Below are positions 54,401-58,329 of a stretch of 64,000 bases of DNA, piece by piece (position 1 is the first letter of the stretch; the number at the start of each line of letters is the position of its first letter). The stretch is from contig NC_088800.1 of assembly GCF_011386835.1 (NCBI RefSeq), positions 54,713,439 to 54,777,438 on the forward strand, written 5' to 3'. The position numbers were made by a program, and so were the translations under genes. This stretch comes from Chrysemys picta bellii (taxonomy: Eukaryota; Chordata; Testudines; Emydidae). The notes below the pieces were generated by a model, which saw only the letters and a list, made by a program, of their open reading frames with translations, ran no database searches and had not been told where the DNA came from.

Positions 54401-56255
54401 GGAGATTAGGGTTTGGATTTCTGCACCAGTGAGCGTATAGTGTTTTTTTCCCCATACTGGGAACATTTTTCCTAAACTTCTCTTTCCCTTTTTAGACTGA
54501 GAGAATCTCACTCCCTCCAGCCACTAAACTGGTGAGAGAGGTGGGTACTAAATAGCCCAGGAAAAGCCTAAGTTCCATGATTAGACCATGGGCCCTTGTA
54601 GATATAAGCTATTACTGCCATAAAACTCCCCAACATCTTTATAAGGTAGTGAGAAGTCTGAATCCATTTCTAAATGTGGTTGGGTTTATGTATAGAAAAG
54701 GCAAAGGAAGTTAATTAAAATGCCAAATGAGTGTTAACTGAGATGTTATTGGTTTTTGCATGTAACCTGCAGGTATGTGACAGGTCACATTTGGGCCTGT
54801 CCCCCAAGTGAAGGAGATGACTATATTTTCCATTGCCATCCCCCTGATCAGAAAATACCAAAACCCAAACGCCTGCAAGAGTGGTATAAGAAGATGTTGG
54901 ACAAGGCATTTGCTGAGAGGATCATTCATGACTACAAGGTTTGTATACCTTTTACTGGCTGGATTGATTTTACAGTGTTCGTTATATCTAGGCTACTTAC
55001 TACACTTCTTCAATATAAGGGAAGAGGCAATGACTGTTCTGGTTAATGTTTTATAAACATTTACATTTTTAGCCATTATCTTCCCTTGCTTACAGTTTTC
55101 TGCAGCTTTCACCTCTGAGGTGACAGCCTTTTAGTCTTGGTCTCTGCCTTTATGGAAATTTTTTGTGAACATTTGAGCAAAACTAATTCAGCCAGGTTTG
55201 GCTAGAGTGTGGGAAATAAATAAATATAAATATCTAGATAGATAGCTATACAGTATATGGATATATATTTTAATCAGGCCTATTTGAACAGCAGTGGTCC
55301 TGAAATGCCTGGAGTTGAAAGATGAATTTTGGCATGGAAATAGCCTTTGTCAAGGAAAAGTGCTATGGAGGATGGTGGCAAAAATTGGTTTTGATTTGAC
55401 CAAGTTATGACCCATTGAAAATCTCAGGCGAAGGTGTACAGTACATTTGAAAGGCATTTTCTCACTAAGTTTATTAAGTCTGATGCTAAGGAAAGTTATG
55501 CTGTTCACTCTTAATTAGCTAACTTAGCTGAGTAGTGAATGAAAGGCTCCATAATGCTTTGTCACATTCATTGCTTATCTTGTAATGGAAAAGCTGTGCC
55601 ACTTGTAAGTTTGTAGGGGAGATGTTCTTTCCTAGGGGTATAGGACACATGGCTAACGTTTAGCCTAATAGCCAGTTGTTGTTTTTTCTTTCAAAAATCT
55701 CTACTTTGAGAAAGAGTTCTCTTCTTTCAGTAATGGTCCCTATTGTATTCCACTGAGAGTTACAAAGGAGAAGGCTGCTAGAGAATCTGTTCTTTTCTGA
55801 TCATGCAAATACTTTGTTTTGAAAAAACTAAACATATGTATATATTGCTAATAACTTTATAATCATTAGGTGTGCAGTTGTATTTGTGACAGTGTTTTAG
55901 AATACACTGTAAACTCCTCCATGTAGAATCAGTTCCTTCCAAGTGTCCTACTGTGTACTTAAAAAAGCTTTAAGCCATGTGAGTGCAGCAGGTGTGCCTC
56001 AGGTTCTGCTATTGATTTCAGGCTCTTTTTTTTTTTTTTTTTTTTGGTACTTCATTCAATCTTACCATTGTGTGACACATTTAACAGGATATCTTCAAAC
56101 AAGCAACTGAGGACAGGCTGACAAGTGCCAAGGAGCTGCCTTACTTTGAAGGTGATTTCTGGCCAAATGTGCTGGAAGAGAGCATTAAGGAGCTGGAACA
56201 GGAAGAGGAGGAGAGGAAAAAGGAGGAAAGTACAGCAGCTTGTGAAACAACAGAG
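6238..56255 (+). CDS. CREBBP: CREBBP, exons 10-28 equivalent (gene continues on both sides)
   Basis: CREB-binding protein is a nuclear transcriptional coactivator and lysine acetyltransferase that acetylates histones H3/H4 and many regulators. Nineteen exons can be joined with intact reading frame: 2,823 nt, 941 codons, starting and ending in phase 0. In order they give the end of KIX ([20 protein letters not shown]), a Met/Pro/Gln-rich linker, an acidic linker, the bromodomain with its acetyl-lysine Asn (NAWLYNR), Cys-rich RING/PHD segments and the KAT core with IWACPP and EWYKKML. Exon lengths from exon 17 on equal those I recall for human CREBBP. CBP-type residues ([22 protein letters not shown]) separate it from EP300. 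Net length is about 12 codons more than human, from insertions in the linker. No frameshift or stop was found. Exons 1-9 and 29-31 are outside the window. Confidence 0.97.
6642..6695 (+). CDS. CREBBP: CREBBP exon 11 (short linker exon)
   Basis: This 54-nt exon encodes [19 protein letters not shown] across its junctions. The acceptor is ttctgttacag and the donor gtattt, and phase 1 is kept on both sides. RMQVSQG is conserved with human CBP, while the NVPMS part is slightly longer. It is too short to be found by open-frame length and was placed by phase and conservation. Confidence 0.93.
6886..7948 (-). mobile_element. Solo ERV LTR, antisense, in intron 11
   Basis: About 1.06 kb with TG...CA ends. 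The flanks ctttc (6881-6885) and cttta (7949-7953) look like a 5-bp target duplication with one mismatch. On the minus strand an AATAAA lies near 7245, the expected place for an LTR polyadenylation signal. No gag, pol or env frame is seen, so it is a solo LTR. The family was recognised only by resemblance to a turtle ERV LTR; ends are probable rather than certain. Confidence 0.6.
7949..9118. other. Rest of intron 11
   Basis: Apart from the LTR debris at its left edge, this stretch is AT-rich intron. I see no coding or repeat feature that I can name. The acceptor of exon 12 (ttttgcag) closes it. Confidence 0.7.
9119..9243 (+). CDS. CREBBP: CREBBP exon 12
   Basis: It encodes [19 protein letters not shown] and onward to MNNMSSVPA, colinear with human CBP. 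It is 125 nt and moves from phase 1 to phase 0. The donor is gtttgt, weaker than the gtaagt used by most exons here. The end was chosen because the next exon resumes exactly with [11 protein letters not shown]. Confidence 0.94.
9374..9565 (-). repeat. tRNA-headed SINE with CR1-like tail (testudine type), minus strand
   Basis: Read on the minus strand it starts with a tRNA-like head (GAGGGATAGCTCAGTGGTTTG, internal A and B promoter boxes) and ends in a CR1-like tail with ATTCTATGATTCTATG. The same family is at 57665-57838 on the + strand and truncated at 40870-40938. This type is common in turtles, which supports the organism call. It is a retroposon and not a functional tRNA gene. Confidence 0.85.
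10136..10324 (+). CDS. CREBBP: CREBBP exon 13
   Basis: This 189-nt exon (63 codons, phase 0 at both ends) encodes [20 protein letters not shown] through [15 protein letters not shown] to TTQTGVSQ. The acceptor is attag and the donor gtagaa. It is part of the flexible Met/Gln/Pro linker between KIX and the bromodomain. Confidence 0.95.
10325..11579. other. Intron 13
   Basis: AT-rich intron with no recognisable gene. It ends in a tandem acceptor ttatagcag directly before exon 14. No named repeat was identified. Confidence 0.7.
11580..11996 (+). CDS. CREBBP: CREBBP exon 14: large Pro/Gln/Thr-rich linker exon
   Basis: The exon is 417 nt, 139 codons, phase 0 at both ends, with donor gtaagt. It encodes GQVP...NMLGPQ and a run of Pro, Gln and Thr ([16 protein letters not shown]) that matches the CBP linker. 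Human has VSQGQVP here, so the second AG of the tandem acceptor (11576 or 11579) gives the canonical protein; the first would add one Gln. Confidence 0.95.
12685..12864 (+). CDS. CREBBP: CREBBP exon 15
   Basis: It encodes [20 protein letters not shown] and onward to an acidic [16 protein letters not shown] end. Length is 180 nt, phase 0 at both ends, with acceptor catcag and donor gtaagt. It continues the disordered linker. The Glu-rich end resembles the region of CBP/p300 that carries a SUMOylated repression motif, but I did not identify the modified lysines with certainty. Confidence 0.94.
13100..13286 (+). CDS. CREBBP: CREBBP exon 16: acidic linker
   Basis: It encodes LEEDLQGS and then VKEE and [13 protein letters not shown] acidic repeats, ending at [11 protein letters not shown] just before the bromodomain. 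Length is 187 nt, phase 0 to 1, with donor gtacgt. The SQPRKK end joins to [11 protein letters not shown] of exon 17 across a 14.3-kb intron. Confidence 0.95.
13287..14260. other. Left part of intron 16
   Basis: No coding sequence is supported here. The stretch may hold decayed repeat sequence, but I could not assign it. The Harbinger-related sequence becomes recognisable from about 14260. Confidence 0.5.
14499..14640 (+). pseudogene. Harbinger transposase, 5' remnant
   Basis: An ATG at 14499 begins MEPTQLT. The sequence then jumps to a downstream part of the transposase ([10 protein letters not shown]..., RVVTLGNV), which implies a deletion of the N-terminal helix-turn-helix part. It breaks off near 14640, where DNMT3B sequence starts. 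The upstream 14400-14498 matches the family's 5' untranslated region (GTCGCCCCTCCCTCCGTGAA). It cannot encode an active transposase. Confidence 0.65.
14645..15765 (-). pseudogene. DNMT3B: Intronless DNMT3B fragment (PWWP + ADD) inside the Harbinger element
   Basis: Read on the minus strand, this resembles the middle of the de novo DNA methyltransferase DNMT3B: an LIDLTEED motif, [11 protein letters not shown], the PWWP core ([11 protein letters not shown]), [26 protein letters not shown], then LSCGRKNP and the ADD zinc region ([28 protein letters not shown]), ending near DAP before the catalytic domain. These parts come from several exons in the host gene, so this is copied from spliced RNA or an intronless copy. 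It lacks the N-terminus, the methyltransferase domain and a segment between PWWP and ADD. A frameshift breaks FGIG/GKIKG, and the codon after EGGL is TGA (14966-14968) where human has Cys. DNMT3B fits better than DNMT3A (FFTSD, LLLCSN). Confidence 0.85.
15770..16143 (+). pseudogene. Harbinger DDE transposase, C-terminal remnant
   Basis: From about 15802 the frame reads [20 protein letters not shown], then [27 protein letters not shown] and ends with TGA at 16141-16143. This is the C-terminal part of a HARBI1-like DDE transposase (cut-and-paste DNA transposition). Just upstream, WLMKP is in another frame, and the lost bases between it and LDNS amount to a small frame-shifting deletion. A polyadenylation signal follows at 16231-16236. 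Confidence 0.8.
16308..16830 (-). pseudogene. Harbinger Myb/SANT-like partner ORF, remnant
   Basis: Minus-strand sequence begins near an ATG at 16828-16830 (MQSPQN), loses the Myb/SANT DNA-binding part by deletion, and resumes with [20 protein letters not shown], an ERREE-type coiled-coil segment, MKRLLELQE, and [12 protein letters not shown]. This is the second protein of Harbinger elements, which helps transposase reach DNA. A frameshift lies around 16590, between the two recognisable halves. It is convergent with the transposase, as expected. Confidence 0.7.
17172..19030 (+). mobile_element. DIRS-like retroelement, internally deleted
   Basis: The ends are inverted: ggtccctattgtattcc (17178) against its imperfect complement near 18980-19000 (ggaatatagatagggacc). 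A third related copy near 18670-18700 is placed like the internal complementary region of DIRS elements. A gag-like frame lies at 17515-18039. The end of the tyrosine recombinase is seen at 18500-18590 ([19 protein letters not shown]). The reverse transcriptase is missing. DIRS elements use a tyrosine recombinase instead of an integrase. Confidence 0.7.
19389..22519 (-). mobile_element. Penelope-like element, nearly complete, with 11-bp target duplication
   Basis: The element is flanked by the direct repeat CCACTGTAGTA (19378-19388 and 22520-22530). Near-identical direct terminal sequences lie at about 19390-19555 and 22350-22510 (gaacaggagtacttgtggcacc...gcataagctttcgtgg). Between them one long minus-strand coding region holds a reverse transcriptase and a GIY-YIG endonuclease. 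Terminal repeats of this kind are typical of Penelope-like elements. The insertion lies antisense in CREBBP intron 16 and appears fairly young because only one frame break is seen. Confidence 0.9.
19670..22307 (-). pseudogene. Penelope-like reverse transcriptase / GIY-YIG endonuclease (one frameshift)
   Basis: A Met at 22307 (22305-22307) is the likely start because frame upstream of it is terminal-repeat sequence. The N-terminal part runs to about 21465, where a small indel moves the frame before [11 protein letters not shown]. The C-terminal part is then open to 19670. Seen in order are [38 protein letters not shown], the catalytic YIDD (20741-20752), a Cys-rich [11 protein letters not shown], and the endonuclease start [14 protein letters not shown] (YIG at 19931-19939). 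The product would be about 870 residues and would prime reverse transcription at a nicked target. The clade (Neptune or other) was not determined. Confidence 0.9.
22531..24820. other. Intron 16, stretch without assigned features
   Basis: AT-rich sequence with a short (GAT)n run near 24372-24387. The short frames on both strands show no family resemblance that I can support. From about 23700 the base composition and run of codons suggest decayed repeat sequence, but I cannot name it. Confidence 0.5.
24826..25080 (+). repeat. CR1 LINE 3' end, diverged
   Basis: The sequence follows the well-known CR1 tail order: AACAGAGAGGGTAATTAAACAT, a segment like CTCCATCTCTTTTAG, GGATATTTTTCTAAATGATG, and GATCTCTTTTGGCCTTAAAATC. 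It is diverged and 5'-truncated. CR1 is the main LINE of turtles and birds. Confidence 0.7.
26227..26330 (+). repeat. Penelope terminal-repeat fragment
   Basis: It contains cacgaaagcttatgctcca, acttctgttagtctgaaaggtgccacagga and ccctctgttgctttttaca, the same terminal sequence as the right end of the Penelope copy at 46980-48049. No coding part is attached. Confidence 0.7.
26480..26940 (+). mobile_element. DIRS tyrosine-recombinase remnant
   Basis: Weak translated similarity to the middle of a DIRS tyrosine recombinase: [11 protein letters not shown] followed by [13 protein letters not shown] and a later R-rich part. An internal deletion between the two motifs is likely. The surrounding 25100-26480 may belong to the same dead element, but I cannot support that. 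Confidence 0.4.
27572..27690 (+). CDS. CREBBP: CREBBP exon 17: start of the bromodomain
   Basis: Acceptor ttttaaaacag, donor gtgagt, 119 nt, phase 1 to 0. It encodes [20 protein letters not shown] and [19 protein letters not shown], helix Z and the start of the ZA loop of the bromodomain, which binds acetyl-lysine. Identity to human CBP is essentially complete over this exon. Confidence 0.97.
27916..30458 (+). mobile_element. DIRS-like element with inverted termini, gag only
   Basis: The left end (ctcttcttcgagtagtgacc, gggtgctccactttaggtgc) is the imperfect inverted complement of the right end (30380-30458; cacctgaagcagagcacccatcacacatctcaaagaac). Between them a gag-like capsid segment is legible around 29640-29840 ([22 protein letters not shown]), along with a broken gag 5' part from about 28395. 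No reverse transcriptase or recombinase is visible, so it is an internally deleted, non-autonomous copy in CREBBP intron 17. Confidence 0.65.
30705..30985. mobile_element. Non-autonomous DNA transposon (MITE)
   Basis: Ends aggccagatctacac and gtgtaaacatagcct form a 15-bp inverted repeat with a few mismatches. The interior has the family's own palindromic parts (gttgaccta, gacctagctac). It is similar to a MITE abundant in turtle genomes and related by its ends to the Harbinger at 14260-17139. No coding sequence. Confidence 0.7.
31000..32109. other. Right part of intron 17
   Basis: Around 31797-31895 there is an old palindrome-like repeat (ttttcaaaagcacctaagt...gggcaattttaaaaatttt), probably a decayed MITE. 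Nothing else is recognised before the exon 18 acceptor. Confidence 0.45.
32110..32349 (+). CDS. CREBBP: CREBBP exon 18: bromodomain core
   Basis: Exactly 240 nt, phase 0 at both ends. It encodes [20 protein letters not shown] and then [20 protein letters not shown], with the acetyl-lysine-contacting Asn in NAWLYNR, and ends at [14 protein letters not shown]. The acceptor ttttgaag and donor gtatat are usable but not strong. The bromodomain holds CBP on acetylated histones. Confidence 0.98.
32856..32944 (+). CDS. CREBBP: CREBBP exon 19: start of CH2 (RING) region
   Basis: 89 nt, phase 0 to 2, acceptor ttttgcag, donor gtaagt. It encodes [20 protein letters not shown] and [10 protein letters not shown], the first Cys of the RING-like part next to the bromodomain. 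Confidence 0.97.
32945..35260. other. Intron 19, left part
   Basis: AT-rich, with a C homopolymer near 33824-33835. No gene or named repeat is supported. An A/T-biased composition of this kind is usual for the introns in this window. Confidence 0.6.
35265..35725 (-). repeat. Old interspersed repeat (LINE/SINE 3' type) split by a palindromic MITE
   Basis: The outer parts (gagacagtctttcctccaaag, gaatgtgacttgtctagagtcacac, and gttgaacccagatctgcagagtcccagtcc) belong to an old, widespread amniote repeat. The inner part, 35417-35642, is a palindromic MITE (tatgactacactgcaaataaaaac ... cctcaggtgtctaattgtcgtgtaaacatac). A tca trinucleotide lies on each side of the insert and fits a 3-bp target duplication. 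The strand of the old repeat is inferred from the order of its parts. Confidence 0.65.
36745..36832. repeat. Ancient palindrome-like repeat
   Basis: tcctgatccagcaaaacactgc and cataagtgctttgctagattgggg are inverted relative to each other and match an old repeat often met in amniotes. No coding content. Confidence 0.4.
36840..39292. other. Intron 19, right part
   Basis: AT-rich with a TA-rich tract near 38455-38525 and a C/T-rich stretch before the exon 20 acceptor. I see no gene here. The last hundred bases carry the polypyrimidine tract and ctgacag acceptor. Confidence 0.6.
39293..39373 (+). CDS. CREBBP: CREBBP exon 20: RING/CH2
   Basis: 81 nt in phase 2 on both sides, donor gtaagt. It encodes [20 protein letters not shown] and DPSQPQT. 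Cys-x2-Cys spacing is part of the RING-like fold that packs against the KAT domain. Confidence 0.97.
40178..40234 (+). CDS. CREBBP: CREBBP exon 21
   Basis: 57 nt, phase 2 at both ends. It encodes [19 protein letters not shown]. The acceptor is tctttag and the donor gtaagt. Found by phase and by its identity to human CBP. Confidence 0.96.
40870..40938 (+). repeat. SINE fragment (CR1-like tail only)
   Basis: ggttggtcctgctttg, gactagatgacctcctgagg and gatattctatgaat match the tail of the SINE at 57665-57838. The tRNA-like head is missing. Confidence 0.75.
41175..41252 (+). CDS. CREBBP: CREBBP exon 22: PHD finger
   Basis: 78 nt, phase 2 at both ends. It encodes [20 protein letters not shown] and IIWPSG, with Cys and His ligands of the PHD. 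Donor gtaagt. Confidence 0.97.
41793..41860 (+). CDS. CREBBP: CREBBP exon 23: PHD end
   Basis: 68 nt, phase 2 to 1. It encodes [20 protein letters not shown] and AK. Human CBP has GRPRKE where this has GRTRKE. The following intron is 10.6 kb and rejoins exon 24 at [12 protein letters not shown]. Confidence 0.97.
41861..45940. other. Intron 23, left part
   Basis: AT-rich with a G run near 42270-42281. At 43450-43565 a palindrome-like old repeat is present (gggattttcattggcctaactc ... gcttttgaaaatccca). The rest shows nothing that I can name. Confidence 0.5.
45955..46364. mobile_element. Non-autonomous hAT-type transposon
   Basis: Left end cagagattttcaaactc and right end gttaagaaccacta are imperfect inverted repeats. 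The flanks tcttaaac (45947-45954) and acttaaac (46365-46372) match in seven of eight positions, the 8-bp duplication expected for hAT. A minus-strand frame inside it (46052-46348) has no family support. Confidence 0.6.
46980..48049 (-). mobile_element. Penelope-like element, 5'-truncated, inverted termini, 13-bp target duplication
   Basis: The direct repeat CAGAGAGAGACAG flanks it (46967-46979 and 48050-48062). Its two ends (about 46981-47100 and 47880-48000) are inverted copies of each other (ggtcctgtggcacctttgagac / gtctcaaaggtgccacagg). Between them a minus-strand frame (47207-47863) encodes the C-terminal part of the Penelope protein: [18 protein letters not shown], a [11 protein letters not shown] motif and [13 protein letters not shown] of the GIY-YIG domain. 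The reverse transcriptase is absent. Confidence 0.85.
48370..48615 (+). repeat. CR1 LINE 3' end
   Basis: Clear CR1 tail: gactggaaataaggcataca, cagtgagagtcattaaccattgg, ggtggattctccatccctga, gattggatgtttttctaaaa, gaatgatcacaatggtacc. 5'-truncated, better preserved than the copy at 24826. Confidence 0.85.
48985..49570. other. GC-rich block of unknown identity
   Basis: Strikingly GC-rich compared with the surrounding intron. Several overlapping open frames on both strands result from composition and show no family resemblance. It could be a GC-rich part of a repeat (for example a LINE or LTR 5' region) or a CpG-type regulatory block. I could not decide. Confidence 0.35.
50670..50983. mobile_element. 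Non-autonomous hAT MITE with perfect 8-bp target duplication
   Basis: GATTACGG is repeated exactly at 50662-50669 and 50984-50991. The ends are caggagtcagcaacctttcag and ccataggtttcctacccctg. The interior matches a hAT MITE well known from turtles (gccgagtcttcatttattc). 314 bp, no coding sequence. Confidence 0.88.
51000..52417. other. Intron 23, right end
   Basis: AT-rich. I see no gene or named repeat. The exon 24 acceptor (tattttttcccccttag) has a strong pyrimidine tract. Confidence 0.6.
52418..52568 (+). CDS. CREBBP: CREBBP exon 24: start of the KAT domain
   Basis: 151 nt, phase 1 to 2. It encodes [20 protein letters not shown] and [20 protein letters not shown], then VKPGMKS. Start of the acetyltransferase fold. 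Confidence 0.98.
52634..52970. mobile_element. Tc1/mariner-type (pogo/Tigger-like) MITE
   Basis: Left end agtagaacctcactagtttg and right end gattaataaagttctacttt are inverted over about 25 bases, with cagtgca/tgcactg inside. TA at the edges fits mariner insertion. About 335 bp, no coding content. Confidence 0.55.
53436..53582 (+). CDS. CREBBP: CREBBP exon 25: KAT domain
   Basis: 147 nt, phase 2 at both ends. It encodes [40 protein letters not shown] and SDCPPPNTR, the central beta-sheet of the KAT. Confidence 0.98.
54091..54204 (+). CDS. CREBBP: CREBBP exon 26: KAT domain, CoA-binding part
   Basis: 114 nt, phase 2 at both ends. It encodes [20 protein letters not shown] and [18 protein letters not shown]. 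The YLDS motif contacts acetyl-CoA in CBP/p300. Donor gtgagc. Confidence 0.98.
54773..54938 (+). CDS. CREBBP: CREBBP exon 27: KAT catalytic part
   Basis: 166 nt, phase 2 to 0. It encodes [40 protein letters not shown] and ML...[11 protein letters not shown]. The Trp of IWACPP and the Tyr of EWYKKML correspond to substrate-tunnel and catalytic residues of p300/CBP. AFAERII is CBP-type. Donor gtttgt is non-consensus at +3. Confidence 0.98.
54939..56087. other. Intron 27
   Basis: AT-rich with a long T run at about 56029-56045. A short piece at 55733-55765 (ggtccctattgtattccactgag) matches the terminal repeat of the DIRS copy at 17172-19030. Nothing else is assigned. Confidence 0.6.
56088..56255 (+). 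CDS. CREBBP: CREBBP exon 28: KAT domain, last exon in window
   Basis: 168 nt, phase 0 at both ends. It encodes [40 protein letters not shown] and an acidic/basic end [13 protein letters not shown]. Donor gtaagt. The next exon should start with the autoinhibitory loop, and it is not seen to the end of the window. Confidence 0.98.
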
Positions 56256-57075
56256 GTAAGTTAACCTTTGCATACAATACTTGTCCCCAAATCAGAAGGT
56301 TGTCCATGTTGCTAATCTCAGCTAGAGCTCATACCCGATACTGATGATGCAATTCAGAACTAGAAGAAAAAAATATTTTTTGTCTTTCAGTTGAGTTTTT
56401 AAACCAAGGTTCCCATCAGCTACAATCCTGGCTTCTTTCCAGATAAAAGTTAAAAATTCTGTGGCTCTTTTTAAATAGAGTAGTAAAAACTTCCATGTCA
56501 CAGACAACGTTCCTACTTTCTTTTAAAATGCTTTCTAAAATCCAAGGATGTCTGTGAGCTATTTTGGATTGCATAATGGCTGTCTGGTTTGCTTTACAGC
56601 CCTTTCGCTGAATTTCTAAATTCAAGCTACCTTAAAATATCTGCATTTTGAAAGACACTATTTAAAGTCTGAATTCTTCTTTCTATAGCAAGCTATTCAT
56701 GTCAATTTGCAGTGATAGAGGATTGAAATTCAAATGTTAGTACTACTAATTACTAACGTTTTTTCATTGACTTAGCCCATGATTCTAGATGGTATAGTTT
56801 CCTCCAGTACCGAGCATGTTCCAGTCCCCAGAATCATCAATGGCACCAGGGTGTTTACCTCTACCTTCCCTATCAGCCCCACCCTATTCCAGCAAGGAGT
56901 CAGTGACCAAGATGACAACCTCTCTCTAGTCTCACACCATGCCCCATCATTACAACAACTGGGACCCTCCTAGCCACTTTCTGATCCTCAGCCCTCCTGG
57001 TATGGCTACCCTTGGGTGCAGCCACTTTCTTCCATTCATCAGGGATGCTCTCAAAAAAATCATGACAGACAACAT

Positions 57076-58329
57076 TGTGAAGGGTTCAGTCAGAGACCCC
57101 CTTTGGACTGTCACCTGATGTGCTGAAATTACCTTTGAGCCCGTTTTCCCTGCCAGCTTGGGACTCCAGAGCCCTGCCTTGTTGAGCTGAACACACTAGC
57201 CTGCTGCAACGCAGACTCGGGGTCTGGGCCACGCCCCCAAAGCTGCAGACTTTAACCAAAAACAGCTCAGCAGGTTACCTCGCCAACATCCATACACCCG
57301 GTTCCCAATGGGATCCAAACACCAAATAAATCCATTTTACTCTATATAAAGCTTATACAGGGTAAACTCATAAGTTGTCCGCCCTCTATAACACTGATAG
57401 AGAGATATGCACAGCTGTTTGCTCCCACAGGTATTAATCACTTACTCTGGGTTCATTAATAAACAAAAGTGATTTTATTAAGTATAAAAAGTAGAATTTA
57501 AGTGATTTCAAGTAATAACAGACAGAACAAAGTAAGTCACCAAGCAAAATAAAACAAAAACACACAAAATCTAAGCCTAATACATTAAGAAACTGATTAC
57601 AGGTAATATCTTGCCCTCAGAGATGTTCCAATAAGATCTTCCAAGCTATCCCTCCAATCCCTGGCGGGGAGGAATAGCTCAGTGGTTTGAGCATTGGCCT
57701 GCTAAACCCAGGGTTGTGAGTTCAATCCTTGAGGGGGCCATTTAGGGGTCTGGGGATTGGTCCTGCTTTGAGCAGGGGGTTGGACTAGATGACCTCCTGA
57801 GGTCCCTTCCAACCCTGATATTCTATGATTCTATGATAGACTCCTTCCTAGTCTGGGCCCAATCCTGGGCTCCACCCCTTTTTATAGCTTTGGCACAAGG
57901 CGGGAATCTTTTGTCTCTCTGGGTCCCCACCCCTCGTTCTAAATGGAAAAGTACCAGATTTAAGATGGATTCTAGCATCATGTTACATGGTCACATGTCC
58001 TGTCAGACCCCAGCCTCCATTTTCCTTGGGCTGGCCCACACATACACAGAAAGGTTTGCAAGTAAACAGAGCCATTTACAATTCATTGATTCTGAAGCAC
58101 CCTTAATGGCTTCCACTTAATATGTTTACATCAGTAATACAAGTTTATATCTTATTCTCCTAAATCCTGACACAGAAATAATACATACAAACAAATAGGA
58201 TGAACACACTCAGTAGATTATAAGATTTGTAATGATAGCAAGAGACCTTTTGCATGAAGCATATTCCAGTTACATCATATTCACATTCATAAGCATATTT
58301 TCATAAAGCATATGGAGTGCAATGTCACA
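57076..58329 (-). mobile_element. Solo ERV LTR with 5-bp target duplication, inside the DIRS copy
   Basis: Ends TGTGA...TCACA and the duplicate AACAT at 57071-57075 and 58330-58334. The minus strand has AATAAA near 57475-57485 where the LTR polyadenylation signal is expected. A SINE (57665-57838) is nested in it. Removing the LTR joins the DIRS RNase-H-like sequence smoothly, which supports the boundaries. No retroviral genes are present. Confidence 0.85.
57665..57838 (+). repeat. tRNA-headed SINE with CR1-like tail, complete
   Basis: Head ggggaggaatagctcagtgg (A box), gttgtgagttcaatcc (B box), then ggtcctgctttgagcagggg and a tail gaggtcccttccaaccctga with attctatgattctatga. This is the turtle-type SINE and the youngest layer here, nested in LTR in DIRS. 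Confidence 0.9.

Noticed and set aside
6238..56255. EP300 instead of CREBBP
   Set aside because: [22 protein letters not shown] and the linker order agree with CBP and not with p300 (which has AVSERIVHDYK).
57665..57740. A tRNA gene
   Set aside because: The head has A and B boxes but is followed by a CR1-like tail. It is a SINE copy with siblings at 9374-9565 and 40870-40938.
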